The position numbers and the translations under genes were made by a program. Below are positions 9,541 to 17,750 of a DNA stretch of 64,000 nucleotides, piece after piece (position 1 is the first letter of the stretch; each line of letters opens with the position of its first letter). A model generated the notes under the pieces. The model was not told the DNA's origin. It ran no database searches and worked only from the letters and a program-made list of their open reading frames with translations. Location of the stretch: assembly GCF_900188275.1 (NCBI RefSeq), contig NZ_FZNY01000002.1, positions 62,001 to 126,000 on the forward strand, read 5' to 3'. This DNA comes from Dokdonia pacifica (lineage in GTDB: Bacteria; Bacteroidota; Bacteroidia; Flavobacteriales; Flavobacteriaceae).

Positions 9541-9864
9541 TTAAAATGGACAGGCTCTACGACATTCTCTAAATGCTACCATGCATTGGGAAATAGGTAA
9601 AGATGTGGTATTTACACACTCTACAAACTCATTATAACAATGCGTAAAACAACCCGAAGAGCGATTCTCCTTTTTTAAGAGTGTTTTTTTGAACGCTTGC
9701 AACGATGCTAGACTCTTTGCATCTCTCGTTGCTTTTTCTAATACTTCAAAATCTGAAATGATCATCGCTTCAATTTCATCATCTGAACAATTTTCGAAAG
9801 ATGGGTTTGTGTAAAAAGAATTCATACCTACAAATACCATCACTAAAACAATTAATTTTTTCAT
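9541..9864 (-). CDS. Small secreted Cys-rich protein, likely disulfide helical hairpin
   Basis: 107 residues, family not recognised. A signal peptide (MKKLIVLVMVFVGMNSFYTN) is followed by an acidic helical segment and, in the last 40 residues, six cysteines with mirror-symmetric spacing C-x3-C-x6-C-x10-C-x6-C-x3-C. Twin CX3C spacing of this kind is typical of two antiparallel helices clamped by disulfides. A further Cys near residue 26 follows the signal peptide. The gene converges on the acyltransferase, with a shared terminator between them. Function unknown; an exported structural or toxin-like peptide are both possible. Confidence 0.7.
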   Translation of the reverse strand: MKKLIVLVMVFVGMNSFYTNPSFENCSDDEIEAMIISDFEVLEKATRDAKSLASLQAFKKTLLKKENRSSGCFTHCYNEFVECVNTTSLPISQCMVAFRECRRACPF

Positions 9865-10075
9865 AAGAATAAAATTTTATGGTTATAGTTCAAATGTATT
9901 TATCAATGAAACGAAATGAGTAAAGGATTATAATACTGGACAATTTATTTAGCATGTAACTTGCTTTATATCAGTGTTTAGTGTGGTTTTTGTAGTTGAT
10001 GTGATTTATGACTTGTACAGCATTCCCGATGTATTTTTACAGTTTTCATTTTTATTGAGATAACTTTTACATCTG

Positions 10076-10103
10076 TTGACACTTCTTTTGCATCGTTTTG
10101 ACA
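10076..10103 (+). promoter_or_regulatory. 11-bp-periodic direct-repeat boxes upstream of yceI
   Basis: TTGACA at 10076, TTTGCA at 10087 and TTGACA at 10098, exactly 11 bp apart, ending 46 bp before the yceI ATG. The same array occurs at 11716-11743 beside the ToxR-like regulator gene. OmpR/PhoB-type winged-helix proteins bind such direct repeats, so this is a likely operator for that regulator. Confidence 0.55.
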
Positions 10104-10149
10104 TTTTTGTAGGTAGTTGGATTTAGTTTTATCTCAAAATTAAATCATT

Positions 10150-10716
10150 ATGCAAAAACTATTTATTACTCTTATGATTCTCACTAGTACTATGGTTACT
10201 AGTCAAGTACAAAACAAAGCTGCAACCCACGCCTTAGATCATCAAAAAAGTGTCCTTCACTGGAAAGGTTCTTATACATTCAATATAAGTGAACACAATG
10301 GTGTCGTCTATTTTAAACAAGGCGAACTCACTACAATAGATGATCAAATTACGGGAGGTTCTTTTGTTATCAATATGCTATCCATAGATAATGTGCCTAA
10401 TAGTGATCATAAAGGCCCTATTAAGCATCTAAAAGATCCTGATTTTTTTGATGTTTACAAATTTCCTGAAGCCCGCATTGTATTTACTTCGGTTACGTAT
10501 TATCCAAATACCAATACTCACGAAATATATGCAGATCTTACTATAAAAGGAATTACACAAAATATCAAATTTTATGCTGATATAGACGGGATTAAAAAGA
10601 CGATGAAAGCACATTTTAAAATTGATCGTACACGATGGGGAATTACCTATAATAACAAAGCAAAAGATAAAGCAATCTCTGATGCTGTTGAGTTTAGAGC
10701 TGAGTTATATTTTTAA
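10150..10716 (+). CDS. YceI family periplasmic lipid-binding-type protein
   Basis: 188 residues with a signal peptide (LFITLMILTSTMVTSQ) and one YceI lipocalin-like beta barrel: HQKSVLHWKGSYTFNISEHNG, HLKDPDFFDVYKFPEARIVFTS, YADLTIKGITQNIKFY and FKIDRTRWGITYN. YceI proteins bind isoprenoid or other hydrophobic molecules in the periplasm. The gene is monocistronic, preceded by the periodic TTGACA boxes and followed by a hairpin shared with the convergent membrane regulator. The shared boxes suggest that this regulator controls it. Confidence 0.9.
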   Translation: MQKLFITLMILTSTMVTSQVQNKAATHALDHQKSVLHWKGSYTFNISEHNGVVYFKQGELTTIDDQITGGSFVINMLSIDNVPNSDHKGPIKHLKDPDFFDVYKFPEARIVFTSVTYYPNTNTHEIYADLTIKGITQNIKFYADIDGIKKTMKAHFKIDRTRWGITYNNKAKDKAISDAVEFRAELYF

Positions 10717-10729
10717 AATACCAATTTAT

Positions 10730-10781
10730 TGATGATTTCTTTCTTTGATTTTTCGCTTTGCGTTTAAGAAAGAAATCATCA
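10730..10781. terminator. Bidirectional terminator hairpin
   Basis: Perfect 16-bp arms: 10730-10745 (TGATGATTTCTTTCTT) and 10766-10781, loop 20 nt, between yceI and the convergent regulator. The right arm covers the regulator's stop codon. Confidence 0.75.
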
Positions 10782-11675
10782 GTAATTTATCTCTAGCTTA
10801 TACCCTACTCCATGTACATTGGTAATCTTAATAGAAGTATCGTCTTTTAGTTTTTTACGAAGTTTTGAGATATACGTATCTAAGCTTCTTCCTACAATGA
10901 CTCCATTATCTTCCCAAACTCTCTTGGTAAGCTCATCGCGTTTAATCACTTGATTAGGTTGTGATACAAAAATGGCTAATAATTCACATTCCTTTTTCGA
11001 AAGCCCAATTTCTAGTGCTTCTTTTACCAGTTTGTTTTGATCGGGATAAAATTTAAAAATTCCAATAGAGGTATGCGTATTGTTATTTGTATGATCATTG
11101 TTACTTAGTCCGCTTTCGCGAAAGCGTATAAAAATATCTTTCCAATACGCTAAAGCAATGAGCATTACAAAGAGTATACACAATAGGATCAAGCGTTGTG
11201 ATTTACTCAAAAAAGGTGGTGGGTTTTCTATAAATTGCGCTTTTATTGTAAAACAGTTTTCTGGTAAAATTCTATTTGCACATGGAACAATATCTCGTTC
11301 TACATCATTAAAAATAGAATAACTATACGCAACTTCCTGATCTTTACATTGCACAACTTCTATAAGATACTTTTTAGGCAGTTCTGCTCTTTTAAAAGAT
11401 TCCTTTACGATCGTTACAATTGTATTAGGTGCTATAGCTAGGGAACGTTCAAAAGACAATTCGTAATTTAACTGGTCTATTTCAATTACAGGAAGTACTA
11501 AAGAGGTACTGTCTTGATTTTCTAATAATAATTGATTTCCCACATCCCGTAAAGAAATTTTTACTCTTTCAGAAAAATTTACCTCTTGGTGATCTGGTGC
11601 AAAAAAAAGCCAGAGTATAGTTGTTAGTACTATAAAAGCAGCTCCGAGATAGGCATGTTTTCTTTTGAATGTCAT
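10779..11675 (-). CDS. ToxR-like membrane regulator with OmpR/PhoB-type winged helix
   Basis: 298 residues from the ATG at 11675. An upstream GTG frame to 11744 would run across the repeat boxes and is rejected. Order of parts: basic cytoplasmic start, membrane helix near residues 10-25, periplasmic domain with three cysteines, a second helix near 155-175, then a cytoplasmic trans_reg_C winged helix in the last 80 residues (GLSKKECELLAIFVSQPN, VWEDNGVIVGRSLDTYISK, GVGYKLEI). No receiver domain is present, so the periplasmic domain probably senses the signal directly, as in ToxR/CadC. One palindromic repeat copy is embedded and read as RFRES. Confidence 0.82.
   Translation of the reverse strand: MTFKRKHAYLGAAFIVLTTILWLFFAPDHQEVNFSERVKISLRDVGNQLLLENQDSTSLVLPVIEIDQLNYELSFERSLAIAPNTIVTIVKESFKRAELPKKYLIEVVQCKDQEVAYSYSIFNDVERDIVPCANRILPENCFTIKAQFIENPPPFLSKSQRLILLCILFVMLIALAYWKDIFIRFRESGLSNNDHTNNNTHTSIGIFKFYPDQNKLVKEALEIGLSKKECELLAIFVSQPNQVIKRDELTKRVWEDNGVIVGRSLDTYISKLRKKLKDDTSIKITNVHGVGYKLEINY
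11111..11126. repeat. Palindromic repeat core inside the regulator gene
   Basis: CGCTTTCGCGAAAGCG within the coding region, read on the minus strand as RFRES just after the second membrane helix. Confidence 0.85.
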
Positions 11676-11715
11676 AGTTGCAAATAACTTGTAAATTCTT
11701 GACTTTTTGTAGCGA

Positions 11716-11743
11716 TTGACATTTCTTTTACACTTTTTTGACA
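11716..11743 (+). promoter_or_regulatory. 11-bp-periodic direct-repeat boxes beside the ToxR-like regulator
   Basis: TTGACA at 11716, TTTACA at 11727 and TTGACA at 11738: same boxes, spacing and intervening T-rich sequence as at the yceI promoter. They lie 41 bp before the regulator's ATG and 144 bp before the divergent SPW-type gene, so autoregulation or control of either gene is possible. Confidence 0.55.
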
Positions 11744-11887
11744 CTTTTTTATGCTTAAAAAATAGCTGATTTTAAAAAAGTACAATTTTTAGGGATTTTC
11801 TTGTAGTAACATACATCTTCTATGCTCGCATCTTTGCATTGTATTATTAAGTACTCAAATTATTATTAATAAAAAACAAAAAAAGAC

Positions 11888-12244
11888 ATGAAATTTGTAA
11901 CAAAAAGAATACACGCATTTTTAGATTATCCAGTGGCTATTGCATTAATGGTACTTCCTTTCGTATTAGGTTTGGGAAGCTCTAATCCATTAGCCCTTCA
12001 ACTTTCTGTAGCAACCGGAATTGCAGCATTCATTTTAACCCTATTAACAGACCACCATTTGGGTGCATTTAAAGTAGTATCCTATAAGATGCACTTGATT
12101 GTAGACTTTGCTGTGGCAGTTGTGTTCCTTCTAGCTCCTTTCGTTCTATCATTCGAGGGAATAGATATGTACTACTACTTAATTAATGGGGCGGCTGTAC
12201 TTATTGTCGTGAGTTTGCATAAACCAGAAATCGCTGCATCGTGA
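11888..12244 (+). CDS. Small four-helix membrane protein, SPW-repeat-like
   Basis: 118 residues, almost entirely four transmembrane helices arranged as two similar halves: LDYPVAIALMVLPFVLGL and VDFAVAVVFLLAPFVLSFEG. This internal duplication with D-x(2,3)-A...P-F-V-L matches the SPW-repeat family of small integral membrane proteins, function unknown. It is divergent from the ToxR-like regulator, with a repeat-box array in the shared upstream region, and ends at a clear intrinsic terminator. Confidence 0.65.
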   Translation: MKFVTKRIHAFLDYPVAIALMVLPFVLGLGSSNPLALQLSVATGIAAFILTLLTDHHLGAFKVVSYKMHLIVDFAVAVVFLLAPFVLSFEGIDMYYYLINGAAVLIVVSLHKPEIAAS

Positions 12245-12271
12245 TGAGTACCATAATGTAGCAAACACTAA

Positions 12272-12309
12272 GATCTGGTGGGAGTAAAACTTCTGCCAGA
12301 TTTTTTTTT
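12272..12309 (+). terminator. Intrinsic terminator after the SPW-type gene
   Basis: ATCTGGTGGGAG pairs with CTTCTGCCAGAT (three G-U pairs in RNA) around a short A-rich loop, followed by a run of nine T. Confidence 0.8.
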
Positions 12310-12310
12310 A

Positions 12311-12343
12311 ATAAAAAAGCAAAGCCTATAATAGGCTTTGCTT
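12311..12343 (-). terminator. Intrinsic terminator for the phospholipase gene
   Basis: Perfect 11-bp arms AAGCAAAGCCT and AGGCTTTGCTT around ATAAT. Read on the minus strand the hairpin is followed by a T-run, so it ends transcription arriving from the phospholipase gene 145 bp away. Confidence 0.65.
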
Positions 12344-12487
12344 ATCCCCCGTTTAGATATCTTATTTAGTTACTAATCAAAATATGAATCAAAATAAAGA
12401 GGACAGGGTAAAAGTACACATAATCCTTTTAATACATGCTGGTTAACAAAAAATATAACAGCAGTATAACACTTTACATATATGTAT

Positions 12488-13378
12488 TTACTGCCATTGT
12501 ATTAATGAAATTCCCAATCCAAACGTAGTTTGTTTATGATTGTAATCTATTAAGTTTTCTCCATATCCATGAAAAATCTGTGCTTGTATTTGTAAATTAT
12601 CTAACAGCTGAAATGCGTAATCTAGTCTCACACTTCCTCTATTTTTACGACCACCACGTAAAGAATGTTTTGCTAGTATGCTCACATCATGTTTCCCTTT
12701 TGAAAAAACGGTGAGTAATTCTGTGCGTCCCACATAATCTTGTATATCTGGATTATTATCTTCAATACGATCTTCAGGAATACGCCACCATGGGCGTAAT
12801 ACAATACTCCAGGAAGGGCGTTCCCATCCAAACTGTAATACAACTCGATTCCAACTTCTTGAAAAGGGATTTGATCTCCCGTTACTTTCATGATTAATTC
12901 CGATGCCACTCAAGACAGCATTAAAACCAAATAGTTGATATGGTGTGTGAAAAACAAGCATTAATTCTGGTTCATAATTGGTTTCTCTGAATGGCCTAGA
13001 AATATTGGCACTATATAATTGCCATCGAGATGATTGGGTATACCCTATCCATAGGTCTCCTCCTACTTTATCTCCAAAAAGGTTTTTGATAGCTCTGGAT
13101 TTAAAACTTAATTGAAATTTAAGTTCTGTATCCAAAAATTCTGTCGGTGTAGCTACTCGGTTTAATGGATTATCACTTGAAGGAAGATTATTTATAGCGG
13201 TAGTGTAATTTGCAAAAAGTATATATACAGGCTTGTAAGGGGTGATTTTAAAGAGCTTGGTACTGTCGTTTTGAATAAGCCAACGCTCAGAGAGGCTACT
13301 TCCGTTATTATGAAATAACGATTGTCCTATACTATGACTCGAAATAAGACCAATAATAAAAAAAATAAAGATTCTCAT
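12488..13378 (-). CDS. pldA: Outer membrane phospholipase A
   Basis: 296 residues with a signal peptide (FIIGLISSHSIGQ) and a beta-barrel of the phospholipase A1 family, ending in an aromatic outer-membrane-type terminus (LIQW). The catalytic region GINHESNGRSNPFSRSWNRV supplies His163 and Ser165 with Asn166, matching the NHxSNG active site of E. coli OmpLA. The later FHGYGENLIDYN matches the conserved GYGESLIDYN segment. It would hydrolyse phospholipids reaching the outer leaflet of the outer membrane. Monocistronic, with a terminator downstream and a palindromic repeat upstream. Confidence 0.9.
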   Translation of the reverse strand: MRIFIFFIIGLISSHSIGQSLFHNNGSSLSERWLIQNDSTKLFKITPYKPVYILFANYTTAINNLPSSDNPLNRVATPTEFLDTELKFQLSFKSRAIKNLFGDKVGGDLWIGYTQSSRWQLYSANISRPFRETNYEPELMLVFHTPYQLFGFNAVLSGIGINHESNGRSNPFSRSWNRVVLQFGWERPSWSIVLRPWWRIPEDRIEDNNPDIQDYVGRTELLTVFSKGKHDVSILAKHSLRGGRKNRGSVRLDYAFQLLDNLQIQAQIFHGYGENLIDYNHKQTTFGLGISLIQWQ

Positions 13379-13429
13379 GGATGGTATTCAACTATAATTT
13401 TATGCAAAAATAAAGGTATATCTGTTGTA

Positions 13430-13447
13430 TACGCTTTCGCGAAAGCG
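13430..13447. repeat. Palindromic repeat upstream of two divergent genes
   Basis: TACGCTTTCGCGAAAGCGG in the gap between pldA and the FAD oxidase gene; the last two bases differ from the consensus. Confidence 0.8.
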
Positions 13448-13556
13448 GAAACTTTCAAAAAACTATTTCTGAAATACTATTTATTATAATATTCTATTTG
13501 ACAAACGATTACATTTTATATCTTACATGGGTTATTAACCATTTCAACAGTATCTT

Positions 13557-15170
13557 ATGGAAAAATATAGAGAAGAGTTTGTAAATAAAGCTCCCAATGA
13601 TCTTAGAATTATTTCAATAGGAGATCCATTATATCAATATGCACGTGTAATTTCTAATACGCGATTTGGTCATATGCCAACGAGTATTGCTTATTGTAGT
13701 AATGCGAGTCATGTACAGTTTTGTATTCATTTTTGCCGCGATTTTGATGTGCCATTTAGAGTACGTTCTGGAGGGCATCAACATGAAGGGATGAGTTCTG
13801 GAAATGGAGTGATTATTATTGATTTATCAGAGATGGATACCATTGAATATATAGATCACGATCATGCTTGGATTCCTGTAGGTAAACAATTGGGGAAAGT
13901 TTATGAAGAGTTGGAAAAACGAGGTCAGATTATACCCGGAGGAGGCTGCCAGTCTGTAAATGTAGGCGGATTAACTCAAGGTGGCGGATGGGGACTTTCT
14001 ATTAGAAAATATGGAATGACCTGCGACTCTGTATTAGAATGTGAACTCATTCTTGCAGATGGTACTATTGTATATCCATCTCCTATTAATATGCCTGATT
14101 TGTTTTGGGCACTTAAAGGTGGTGGCGGTGGAAATTTTGGTGTTGTTACTCGTTTTCGATTTAAATTATCGTCTCTAGGAAAGGTTACCACTTCCTTTTC
14201 TTTATTATGGAAAAATGGTGAAAATGCCGTCAATGTTATGAAACTATGGACGGTACTTCACGGAAATCTAAATGAATTAGATCCTGCTTTATCTACTGCT
14301 TGTGGGATGATGGTCGCAGATCCAGGTGATGCCGTACTTCCTGAAGGACATGTGAGCGCTGTACACACACGTATGGGGGGGCTTTTTTATGGAACTAAAG
14401 AGGCATTAATTACCTTATTACGAACATATTTTGGAGATCTTATTCCGGAAGAATGTGATTTTGTTTCTTTACAAGAAAAGCACCATAATCAACTTACAAA
14501 AAGTAATGTAAGTATAGAAAAGAGTGATGCATCACTTTCTAGGCATCAAAGTATCATTTCAGATTTTGTAAATCCTACAGCATCTATTAATACAGCTTCT
14601 ATTACTACTTGTGGTGATCGTGACTATCGTGTATTACCTGATGCACCTTCTTCTACTTGTGATAGACCCCATCCTCATAAAGTCACATCTGGGTTTCCAA
14701 AAGCAACTACAGATATGGAGCATCATCTACTTGTAGAGTCAATATATAACTATTTAGGGCGTACGTGTTTTTACATAGATGTAAATAGATATATGAGTTT
14801 TCATTGCTTAGGAGGAGCAGTAACAGAAAATCCAGAAAAAAGAGTATTTACATTTCCTATGAAACCATATCTATTACAAATACAATGTTGGTGGGATGAT
14901 GCAGGGAATGCGTTTACTAATGTAGATCGTAATAAAGCGTATGTACAATGGGTAGCAGATTTTAGAAAGAGTCTATTATCGCAAATTGAAGGTGCATTTA
15001 TTAATTTTATAGACCAATTACTGGTGCCACATCCAGAAACTCCCGAAGGACGATTGCAACTGTTAGAGATTTACTATCAAGAAAAACTAGAAAAACTACG
15101 AGATATAAAAACAACTTATGATCGTGAAAACCTATTTAATTTTGAAATGAGTATACCTCTTATAAATTAA
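13557..15170 (+). CDS. Berberine-bridge-enzyme-like FAD oxidoreductase (bicovalent FAD)
   Basis: 537 residues, the usual length for the family, with an FAD_binding_4 domain (about 40-205) and a C-terminal BBE segment near 490-535 (NFIDQL, YDRENLFNFEMSI). RSGGHQHEG gives His74 for 8-alpha-histidyl-FAD and GGGCQSVNVGG gives Cys131 for the 6-S-cysteinyl bond, so bicovalent flavin attachment is predicted. Such enzymes oxidise sugars, lactones or secondary metabolites with oxygen. No signal peptide is seen. The gene is isolated. The substrate cannot be inferred. The region after 340 has an unusually Thr/Ser-rich insert. Confidence 0.85.
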   Translation: MEKYREEFVNKAPNDLRIISIGDPLYQYARVISNTRFGHMPTSIAYCSNASHVQFCIHFCRDFDVPFRVRSGGHQHEGMSSGNGVIIIDLSEMDTIEYIDHDHAWIPVGKQLGKVYEELEKRGQIIPGGGCQSVNVGGLTQGGGWGLSIRKYGMTCDSVLECELILADGTIVYPSPINMPDLFWALKGGGGGNFGVVTRFRFKLSSLGKVTTSFSLLWKNGENAVNVMKLWTVLHGNLNELDPALSTACGMMVADPGDAVLPEGHVSAVHTRMGGLFYGTKEALITLLRTYFGDLIPEECDFVSLQEKHHNQLTKSNVSIEKSDASLSRHQSIISDFVNPTASINTASITTCGDRDYRVLPDAPSSTCDRPHPHKVTSGFPKATTDMEHHLLVESIYNYLGRTCFYIDVNRYMSFHCLGGAVTENPEKRVFTFPMKPYLLQIQCWWDDAGNAFTNVDRNKAYVQWVADFRKSLLSQIEGAFINFIDQLLVPHPETPEGRLQLLEIYYQEKLEKLRDIKTTYDRENLFNFEMSIPLIN

Positions 15171-15187
15171 GTTGCTTATTTATAATA

Positions 15188-15517
15188 TCATACATTTTTT
15201 GAAGTCTCTTGAAGTTTAATAATAGTATTAATCATATATAAAAGAAGAAGTGTAATTGCAACAAACATTGGTGTGATAGGAATATTCTTAAATATGCTTA
15301 ATACAGCACTCTCTTGACGTAATAGTCTAAATAAAAGACCTGTCGCAGGTATAATAAGTATAAGTGTAGTAATGAGCGTAAATTTGTAGGAATTCCAAAA
15401 ACGTATTTTTTGTTGCTGTTTAGATACTTCAATGGTATCCATAAGGTTGTTGATAAAGTCATCAGAAGTCTCTAATGTACTTTTTTGCATGATTTTTTTA
15501 AGTGATTCTTCTTTCAT
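15188..15517 (-). CDS. Two-helix membrane protein, putative anti-sigma partner
   Basis: 109 residues: a cytoplasmic acidic/basic helical segment (1-45), then two membrane helices (about 47-65 and 84-102) and a short tail. Its start overlaps the sigma-factor stop by 3 bp. Small membrane proteins in this position usually act as anti-sigma factors, but it lacks the zinc-binding HxxxCxxC motif, so the role is inferred from position only. The family is not recognised. Confidence 0.5.
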   Translation of the reverse strand: MKEESLKKIMQKSTLETSDDFINNLMDTIEVSKQQQKIRFWNSYKFTLITTLILIIPATGLLFRLLRQESAVLSIFKNIPITPMFVAITLLLLYMINTIIKLQETSKNV

Positions 15518-16086
15518 AATAAATAGTTTAAATCGTCTCCTAATAATTGTTTTAATTGGAAATGAATATTTCCTCTTCCTCTATGTAGTAATACTTTTAC
15601 TTTTGATGTTTTAAAACGTGTAATGCTTTCTATTTCTTTAATAGAGAGTTCACATAAATAAAAAAGACGTAGTACTAAAGATTCTTCTGGTTTTAATTGT
15701 TGTAATGCAAGCTGTATATACTTTTTTTGATCAGCCTCCTTGATGGATGTATCTGATGTAGATGGTAGCATGTAGGCTTCTTGTGTATTATTTATAGAGA
15801 TATGGTATTTTTTCTTTTGTAACTCATTGTAACAAGTATTTACCACAATTCTATATAACCAGGTTGTAAAAGCTGCTTTAAATGTAAAGGTGTTTAGTTT
15901 ATGATATACTTTTACAAACACATCTTGTAGTATATCTTCAGCTATTACTGGGTCTTTAATTATAGAAACAGCTAAGGAGAGTGATACATCTTTATGCGCA
16001 TATACCAATTGTCTAAAAGCAGCTGTATCTCCCTCTATAGCTTTTCTGATTAACTCGTAATCCTTATGTGTAGGATTATTTTTCAA
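15514..16086 (-). CDS. ECF-type sigma-70 family RNA polymerase sigma factor
   Basis: 190 residues: region 2 (LVYAHKDVSLSLAVSIIKDPVIAEDILQ, then FTTWLYRIVVN) at about 25-90 and region 4 (LKPEESLVLRLFYLCELSIKEI, then KVKVLLHRGR) at about 130-180. It begins at a TTG codon inside the last 11 bp of the preceding gene, consistent with translational coupling. The operon order is serine hydrolase, DUF6249, sigma factor, small membrane protein. It probably directs transcription of its own operon in response to an envelope signal; targets are unknown. Confidence 0.88.
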   Translation of the reverse strand: MKNNPTHKDYELIRKAIEGDTAAFRQLVYAHKDVSLSLAVSIIKDPVIAEDILQDVFVKVYHKLNTFTFKAAFTTWLYRIVVNTCYNELQKKKYHISINNTQEAYMLPSTSDTSIKEADQKKYIQLALQQLKPEESLVLRLFYLCELSIKEIESITRFKTSKVKVLLHRGRGNIHFQLKQLLGDDLNYLL

Positions 16087-16405
16087 GTCTCTTTCTGATA
16101 AAATGTGCTACAATTAACCCTGCTGCACCAAATACTAAAATGGTTCCCCATACTAATAAATCCATGGTGTCTTCTAATAAATCCATTGTTGTAAATATGG
16201 AAGAGACAAATAGTCCAATGCCTAATCCAAATACGATACACCCTATATCTAAATATTTAAATTTAGTTGCTTTATTTTCTAAATACACTCCTTTCTCTAT
16301 CATCATTTTCTTTACTAAGTATGTATATCTGGCTATGATAAACACAATGAGTAATAAGGCTACTATAATGACACTAAATCCTACTAATTCATTTAAATCT
16401 TTCAT
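16076..16405 (-). CDS. Small membrane protein with DUF6249-like architecture
   Basis: 109 residues: a first membrane helix (VIIVALLLIVFIIARYTYL), a charged cytoplasmic loop, and two more helices ending in RKRLEK. The layout matches the DUF6249 proteins often encoded beside ECF sigma factors in Bacteroidota. It overlaps the sigma factor by 11 bp and lies 11 bp after the serine hydrolase. Function unknown; modulating sigma-factor activity at the membrane is a positional guess. Confidence 0.6.
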   Translation of the reverse strand: MKDLNELVGFSVIIVALLLIVFIIARYTYLVKKMMIEKGVYLENKATKFKYLDIGCIVFGLGIGLFVSSIFTTMDLLEDTMDLLVWGTILVFGAAGLIVAHFIRKRLEK

Positions 16406-16416
16406 CTGTTTTTATT

Positions 16417-17520
16417 TTAAAAGTGTTCTCCTAATAATTCTTCTATCGTTTCTAGTAATGGGAATAAGTTATTTGAATTTCCAAACATAACAAATCCATA
16501 TTTTTGGTCTGGTATAAACATGGTATATGCTTGGAAGTCGTGATTATTACCAGTGTGTAAGTGCATGAGTCCATATGGAGTAGGCTTTTGTGCAAAACCT
16601 AATCCCCAACCTGTTTGGCCTGTTTCCTTTATAAGTTTATTACCAGGCTTAAAGTGATTGTGTTCTGTAAGCATGAGATCACGTGTAGACTCTTTAATAT
16701 TTTTTGGGTACATCATCTCTATTAAGAATCGTGCATAATCCTCTGCATCTGTTTGTAAACTATACCCAGGTCCTACATTTTTATCTCTATGTATTTCTGT
16801 GTTTACTTTTCCATCCATATGACCTGTAGCTACATTTTGTTCTAGGATATCATTCCAAGTATAAAAACTTCGATCCATACCTATAGGATGTGCCGCTTCT
16901 TTTAAGAAAAGTGTATCTAAAGCACTTCCCCAGCCTATTTCTTGTTTGGTTCCAAATGCGGCTCCTAAGTGCTGATACGCTTCTCCTGAATATGAAAAGT
17001 CAGTACCTGGAGTAAATGCAATTTTTATAGGCCCATTTTTTACCCAATTTTCTATTCCTGTACCATGTGATAATATAATACGAGGTGTTAATGTTGTATA
17101 TGCTTGAAATGAATCTGGAGCAACAGCATCTTTTGGGAAGATAGATTTTAGATAGGGATATATAGGTTTATCTAGATCTAACTCTCCTTTTTCAACCATT
17201 TTCATAATAAAATATGCAAATAATGGCTTTGATAATGAAGCACCTTCAAAAATAGTCTGTTTAGTAACAGGTTTTTGTGTTTTTAGATTGGTGACACCAA
17301 ATGTATTGTGATACACAATTTTATCTTCATTTACGATAGCAATAGAAAGCCCTGGTAATCCAATAGAATCCATTGCTTTTTTAATATGTGCATTCAACTC
17401 TGAAGTAGTGATTGTTCTTCCATCAGATCCCTTAAAGGTTTGTGCTGTGCTATGTGTAGTTATTCCTAAACAAAGAAGTATAAATAGGTAATGCTGTATA
17501 TTTTTAAAAAATGTAATCAT
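16417..17520 (-). CDS. Serine beta-lactamase-fold hydrolase heading the sigma operon
   Basis: 367 residues with a signal peptide (LFILLCLGITTHSTAQ). Motifs of the serine beta-lactamase/DD-peptidase superfamily: SLSK (Ser95, Lys98), YSG (177-179, replacing YxN) and HTG near 323. It is the first gene of an operon with a DUF6249 protein, an ECF sigma factor and a membrane protein, which is unusual company and suggests that its periplasmic activity is tied to the sigma circuit. The Asn of YxN being replaced by Gly points away from beta-lactam hydrolysis and towards esterase or peptidase activity. Confidence 0.82.
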   Translation of the reverse strand: MITFFKNIQHYLFILLCLGITTHSTAQTFKGSDGRTITTSELNAHIKKAMDSIGLPGLSIAIVNEDKIVYHNTFGVTNLKTQKPVTKQTIFEGASLSKPLFAYFIMKMVEKGELDLDKPIYPYLKSIFPKDAVAPDSFQAYTTLTPRIILSHGTGIENWVKNGPIKIAFTPGTDFSYSGEAYQHLGAAFGTKQEIGWGSALDTLFLKEAAHPIGMDRSFYTWNDILEQNVATGHMDGKVNTEIHRDKNVGPGYSLQTDAEDYARFLIEMMYPKNIKESTRDLMLTEHNHFKPGNKLIKETGQTGWGLGFAQKPTPYGLMHLHTGNNHDFQAYTMFIPDQKYGFVMFGNSNNLFPLLETIEELLGEHF

Positions 17521-17633
17521 CTCGTTAAATTTTTAATGTGAGTAACTTAGTTATTGCGAATTCACATGTATTTGACAAGACGACTTTTTAAAAGGTTACA
17601 AATTTTTATAATTCAAAGATTATTAAGTGTTTA

Positions 17634-17653
17634 TACGCTTTCGCGAAAGCGTA
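17634..17653. repeat. Perfect 20-bp palindromic repeat
   Basis: TACGCTTTCGCGAAAGCGTA, exact copy, extended by one more A/T pair on each side, between the divergent sigma operon and the TPR-AraC gene. Confidence 0.9.
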
Positions 17654-17750
17654 TTTATTATGATTTCAACAGGTGTTTATGTAGTTTTAGGTCTAAATTA
17701 TGAGTATTCATCTATTTTTTTATCCTAAAATTGATACATCTTAAAATTTT

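Noticed and set aside
11676-11744. GTG-initiated extension of the ToxR-like regulator
   Set aside because: Covers the TTGACA box array; the internal ATG at 11675 gives a normal short cytoplasmic start.
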